DNA of 64,000 nt, taken from positions 62,001-126,000 of the forward strand of contig NZ_FZNO01000001.1 in assembly GCF_900188025.1 (NCBI RefSeq). The letters are read 5' to 3'. This DNA is from Blastococcus mobilis (GTDB lineage: Bacteria > Actinomycetota > Actinomycetes > Mycobacteriales > Geodermatophilaceae). The notes under the pieces are model-generated. The model was given only the letters and a program-made list of their open reading frames with translations. It was not told the DNA's origin and made no database searches. The translations under genes and the position numbers were made by a program. This document shows, piece after piece, positions 61,083 through 64,000 of the stretch. The first letter of the stretch is position 1; each line of letters begins with the position of its first letter.

Positions 61083-62432
61083 ATGACCTCCACCACCGCC
61101 GCCGGTGGACCCCCGACCGATCGCGTGCCCCGCAAGGCCGCGCTCGCGAGCTTCGTCGGCAGCATGCTCGAGTACTACGACTTCTTCATCTACGGCTCTG
61201 CGGCCGGACTGGTCTTCCCGACCGTCTTCTTTGCCGACAGCGATCCCGCCACGGCAACCCTGCTGTCGCTGGCCACCTTCGGCGTCGCCTACGTGGCCCG
61301 GCCGCTCGGCGCGGTCATCATCGGCCACTTCGGCGACAAGCTCGGCCGCAAGAAGATGCTGGTGCTGACGCTGCTGCTGATGGGCGTCTCGACGTTCCTG
61401 ATCGGCCTGCTGCCGTCCTACGCCGCCATCGGGGTCGCCGCGCCGATCCTGCTGGTCGTGCTCCGCGTCCTGCAGGGGCTGTCGGCCGCCGGCGAGCAGA
61501 GCGGTGCGAACTCGTTGACCCTGGAGCACGCGCCCGAGGGGCGGCGGGGCTTCTTCACCAGCTTCACCCTCAGCGGCACCCAGGCCGGCCTGATCCTGGC
61601 CACCCTCGTGTTCATCCCGGTCGCGGCACTCCCGGACGAGCAGCTGTTCAGCTGGGGCTGGCGGATCCCGTTCTTCCTCTCCGCCGTCGTGGTGGCCGTC
61701 GGCTACTGGGTGCGGCGCACGCTGCCCGAGACGCCGGAGTTCGAGAAGGTCGAGCAGAACCACGCCGTCGCCAAGCTGCCCGTGGCCGTCCTGTTCCGGG
61801 ACCACTGGCCCAGCGTGCTGCGCGTCATCCTGTGCGCGCTGGTCTCGGTGGTGAGCACGGTCGTCGCCACGTGGGCGCTCGCCTGGGCGACCGGTGACCT
61901 CGGCCTGGAGCGGGCGACCTTCCTGTGGGTCATCGTCGCGGCCAACGTCGTCGCGCTCGGCGCGATCCCGATGTGGGCCCGGCTGTCGGACCGGATCGGT
62001 CGCCGGCCGGTGTTCGCCTTCGGTGCGCTCGGGTCGGCCGTCCTAATCTTCCCGTTCCTGTGGGCCGTGGCGCAGGGGAACTTCACGCTGATCTTCGTCT
62101 TCGGGCTGCTGCTCTCCGGGGTCGTCTACTCCGCGGCGAACGGCGTCTGGCCGACGCTCTACGGCGAGATGTTCGACACCCGGGTCCGGTACTCGGGCAT
62201 GGCGATCGGCACGCAGATCGGGTTCGCCCTGGGCGGTTTCTCGCCGACCATCGCCGCGGCGATCGTCGGTGACGGTCCGAACGGCTGGCTGCCGGTCGCC
62301 TTCCTGACCGCCGGTGCCGCCACGGTGGCGGGCCTGTGCGCCCTGACCGCCCGCGAGACCGCGCACGTCCCGCTCGCCCGGCTCGGCACGCCGGCCGCGC
62401 GTGTCCCCGAGCGGGAGACGCTGGCCGCTTGA
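61083..62432 (+). CDS. MFS transporter, MHS family (probable shikimate/quinate uptake)
   Basis: This 449-residue protein has 12 predicted helices. The metabolite:H+ symporter signature is clear: ASFVGSMLEYYDFFIYGSAA (about residues 22-41), GHFGDKLGRKKML between helices 2 and 3, and RVLQGLSAAGEQSGA. MHS members include ShiA, ProP and KgtP. Location beside the dehydrogenase, dehydratase and TetR genes, with shared operators, points to shikimate, quinate or dehydroshikimate import. The ATG follows AGGAGAA at good spacing. Confidence 0.9.
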   Translation: MTSTTAAGGPPTDRVPRKAALASFVGSMLEYYDFFIYGSAAGLVFPTVFFADSDPATATLLSLATFGVAYVARPLGAVIIGHFGDKLGRKKMLVLTLLLMGVSTFLIGLLPSYAAIGVAAPILLVVLRVLQGLSAAGEQSGANSLTLEHAPEGRRGFFTSFTLSGTQAGLILATLVFIPVAALPDEQLFSWGWRIPFFLSAVVVAVGYWVRRTLPETPEFEKVEQNHAVAKLPVAVLFRDHWPSVLRVILCALVSVVSTVVATWALAWATGDLGLERATFLWVIVAANVVALGAIPMWARLSDRIGRRPVFAFGALGSAVLIFPFLWAVAQGNFTLIFVFGLLLSGVVYSAANGVWPTLYGEMFDTRVRYSGMAIGTQIGFALGGFSPTIAAAIVGDGPNGWLPVAFLTAGAATVAGLCALTARETAHVPLARLGTPAARVPERETLAA

Positions 62433-62441
62433 TCCGCCGTC

Positions 62442-62473
62442 CTGCGGGCCCCGGCTCCGGCCGGGGCCCGCAG
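62442..62473. terminator. Hairpin between MFS and pdxY
   Basis: A perfect 14-bp stem CTGCGGGCCCCGGC / GCCGGGGCCCGCAG with a TCCG loop separates convergent genes. Confidence 0.75.
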
Positions 62474-62535
62474 CATGTCCGGCGACCACGGCACATGCCT
62501 CACGCCCGCGGCGGGAGCCGGGGCGTCCCGGGCCC

Positions 62536-63387
62536 TCAGGCCTCGGTCACCTCGAAGGTGTGCGTCGGCGAGACGAATTCCTCCTGCCCCGCGACCAGGA
62601 GGATCTCCCGTGAACCGGCATCCTCCGTGCGCTGGAGCAGGCCGAAGACCGACGCCGCGGCGCGGCCGAGCGCGGTGCCGGCCGAGCGGGTGTCGAGCCA
62701 GTGCGCCAGGAACAGAGCGGCGATCGCGTCGCCGGCACCGTTCACCGAGACCCCCAGCCGCGGGGTGCGCACCCGGAAGTGCCGGCCACCCTCGGACGCC
62801 AGCAGGTCCACGGCGTCGTCCGGGGTGTCGTCGGTGACCAGCGAGGTGGTGAGGACCACCCGGGGCCCGAGGGCGTGGACCGCGGCGACCGCGTCCTTGA
62901 CCGAGGCCAGGGACCGCGTGGTGGCGCCGGAGAGCAGGTCCAGCTCGAAATGGTTGGGCGTGACGATGTCGGCGGCCGGCACCGCGACCTCGCGCATGAA
63001 CTCCTCGATGCCCGGCCGGACGAAGATCCCGCGGCCCACGTCGCCGATGACGGGGTCGCAGCAGTAGACGGCGTCCGGGTTGGCCTTCCGCACCCTGCCC
63101 ACGGTCTGGACGACGGCGTGCCCGATGTCGGCCGAGCCGAGGTAGCCGGAGAGGACGGCGTCGCAGCGTCCGAGCACGCCGCGGTCGGAGATGCCCTGGA
63201 CGAGCTCCTCGACCGCCTGACCGTCGAAGACCCGACCGGTCCACGCGCCGTAGCCGGTGTGGTTGGAGAACTGCACCGTGTGCACCGGCCACACCTCAAT
63301 ACCGAGACGCTGGAGCGGGAACACGGCCGAGGAGTTGCCGACGTGCCCGAAGGCGACGTGGGACTGGATCGAGAGGACATTCACCAC
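62536..63387 (-). CDS. pdxY: Pyridoxal kinase
   Basis: This 283-residue ribokinase-fold protein starts VVNVLSIQSHVAFGHVGNSSAVFPLQRLG, the PdxY/PdxK opening, and has FSNHTGYGAWTG, YCCDPVIGD and the anion-hole/catalytic VSVNGAGDAIAALFLA (Asp in GAGD). It phosphorylates pyridoxal for PLP salvage. The GTG start overlaps the vanZ-like stop by seven bases, so it is translated behind the two upstream genes. The protein is full length for the family. Confidence 0.93.
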   Translation of the reverse strand: MVNVLSIQSHVAFGHVGNSSAVFPLQRLGIEVWPVHTVQFSNHTGYGAWTGRVFDGQAVEELVQGISDRGVLGRCDAVLSGYLGSADIGHAVVQTVGRVRKANPDAVYCCDPVIGDVGRGIFVRPGIEEFMREVAVPAADIVTPNHFELDLLSGATTRSLASVKDAVAAVHALGPRVVLTTSLVTDDTPDDAVDLLASEGGRHFRVRTPRLGVSVNGAGDAIAALFLAHWLDTRSAGTALGRAAASVFGLLQRTEDAGSREILLVAGQEEFVSPTHTFEVTEA

Positions 63388-63845
63388 GGGGAGAAGCTAG
63401 ATCCCGCGCCCGTCGGGCCCGGACACCGGTGCCGCGCTCGCCGCCCCTCCGGAGCGGCGAGGCGTGCGACCACCAGGCCGGTGAGCACCGCGCCGGCCGC
63501 GTTGAGCAGCGCGTCCACCGGTGAGACGACGCGCCCCAGGGGCAGGCTCCACTGCAGCAGCTCCACGGCCGCTCCGGCCGCGACGGAGGCCGCGACGAGC
63601 CGGCCGGGCGCCGACAGCGGCGGCCACCGCAGGACGGCGAGCGCCGCGAGCGGTGCGAGCAGGACCAGGTTGCCGAACAACTGCAGCATCGCGGGTCCCG
63701 AGCCCAGCGCGGCCGCGTACCACTGGAGCTCCGACACGGGCGCGGCCCACGACCAGCCCCCGCCGGTGGGCACCAGAGTGACGAGGGCGACCCCCGCCAG
63801 GGCGGAGGCCAGCCCGGCGTCGAGGACCCGGCGGGTCGGCCTCAC
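63381..63845 (-). CDS. VanZ family membrane protein
   Basis: This 154-residue protein has four predicted transmembrane helices. The family features PAMLQLFGNLVLLAPLAAL and VELLQWSLPLGRVVSPVDALLNAAGAVL (Q-W and D-x-x-N positions) match VanZ-like domains. VanZ homologues affect glycopeptide or lipid sensitivity, but most members are uncharacterised. The GTG at 63845 overlaps the upstream gene's TGA (GTGA). No van resistance genes are in view, so resistance should not be inferred. Confidence 0.85.
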   Translation of the reverse strand: MRPTRRVLDAGLASALAGVALVTLVPTGGGWSWAAPVSELQWYAAALGSGPAMLQLFGNLVLLAPLAALAVLRWPPLSAPGRLVAASVAAGAAVELLQWSLPLGRVVSPVDALLNAAGAVLTGLVVARLAAPEGRRARHRCPGPTGAGSSFSPW

Positions 63846-64000
63846 GGGCGCCTCCCCGAGATCGTTGACGCCGACCGCTGGGCGAGGCCATGGATCGCGG
63901 CGGCGCCGAGCGCGTCGCCCTCCACGGCGAGCCGCTGCAGTGGCACCGGCTCCGTCACGAGGCGGTGGGCGGTCGCCGGGTCGAAGAGCCGGCGGTGCGG
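63842..64000 (-). CDS. Partial unidentified protein, C-terminal 52 residues
   Basis: The frame is open to the right edge and ends with TGA at 63844-63842, overlapping the vanZ-like GTG by four bases. The visible part reads LFDPATAHRLVTEPVPLQRL, AVEGDALGAAAIHGLAQRS and then a basic tail. The GDALGAA segment is reminiscent of the C-terminus of sugar or acetylated-sugar kinases (ROK/BadF-like ASKHA fold), but there is too little to assign. It is the first visible gene of the operon leading into vanZ-like and pdxY. Confidence 0.6.
   Translation of the reverse strand, partial: PHRRLFDPATAHRLVTEPVPLQRLAVEGDALGAAAIHGLAQRSASTISGRRP

Noticed and set aside
63381-63845. Vancomycin resistance determinant
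   Set aside because: VanZ-like domains are widespread and no vanHAX or vanRS genes are present; context does not support resistance.

Overview
The window is chromosomal DNA of a very GC-rich actinobacterium. GTG and TTG starts are frequent, many genes overlap by four bases, and actinobacterial signatures are present: an ethR/ethA pair, a DivIVA-like protein, a c-di-AMP riboswitch ahead of a cell-wall lytic gene, an ANTAR regulator, a DUF5709 protein, and an LLM/FMN-reductase pair. The gene mix looks most like Geodermatophilaceae (Blastococcus, Geodermatophilus, Modestobacter). That placement is an inference and was not tested. I see no rRNA, tRNA, CRISPR array, transposase, integrase or prophage gene.

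Layout. 0-5.6 kb: end of an SGNH hydrolase, a cation/proton antiporter with its TrkA-C subunit, a large FAD/Fe-S oxidase and a cupin. 6-13.4 kb: a TetR/MFS pair, a glutamate-synthase-like FMN protein, an LLM monooxygenase with FMN reductase, a DivIVA-like coiled coil and a universal stress protein. 13.5-16.6 kb: ethR divergent from ethA plus an SDR. 16.6-24.8 kb: a tandem GNAT running into a methyltransferase, the c-di-AMP riboswitch with a secreted transglycosylase, a YnfA-like protein, DUF72, a GH3 lipoprotein, and several small proteins including a GAF-ANTAR regulator. 25-31.5 kb: pntAB, then a PAS-GGDEF-EAL protein overlapping an HDOD protein. 31.6-38.2 kb: an SDR lacking its catalytic Tyr, a paired acyl-CoA dehydrogenase operon, and a large membrane patatin-like protein. 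38.2-46 kb: protocatechuate catabolism (pobA and an IclR regulator divergent from pcaHGBDC, then convergent pcaIJ). 46-55.3 kb: a zinc-ribbon protein, a MEDS/HATPase protein, a succinate-semialdehyde dehydrogenase, then a signalling locus holding a UBP zinc finger, DUF5709, a response regulator fused to a TrxR-like flavoprotein (two frameshifts) and a cNMP-binding histidine kinase. 55-64 kb: prfC, a quinate/shikimate-to-protocatechuate locus (dehydratase, dehydrogenase, TetR, MFS transporter), pdxY, vanZ-like and a partial gene.

How it fits together. The loci at 57-62 kb and 38-46 kb form one aromatic route. The MFS protein would import shikimate or quinate, the dehydrogenase makes dehydroshikimate, the dehydratase makes protocatechuate, pcaHGBDC opens the ring to 3-oxoadipate, and pcaIJ activates it with CoA. 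The closing thiolase (pcaF) is not in the window. pobA adds a 4-hydroxybenzoate entry. An ACCANNTGGT motif beside both the dehydrogenase gene and the transporter gene suggests both are controlled by the TetR gene between them.

The least described elements are the kinase/response-regulator-flavoprotein/zinc-finger locus, a dispersed hairpin repeat found three times between genes, and the pcaH-pcaG spacer, which looks like a small insertion flanked by a direct repeat.
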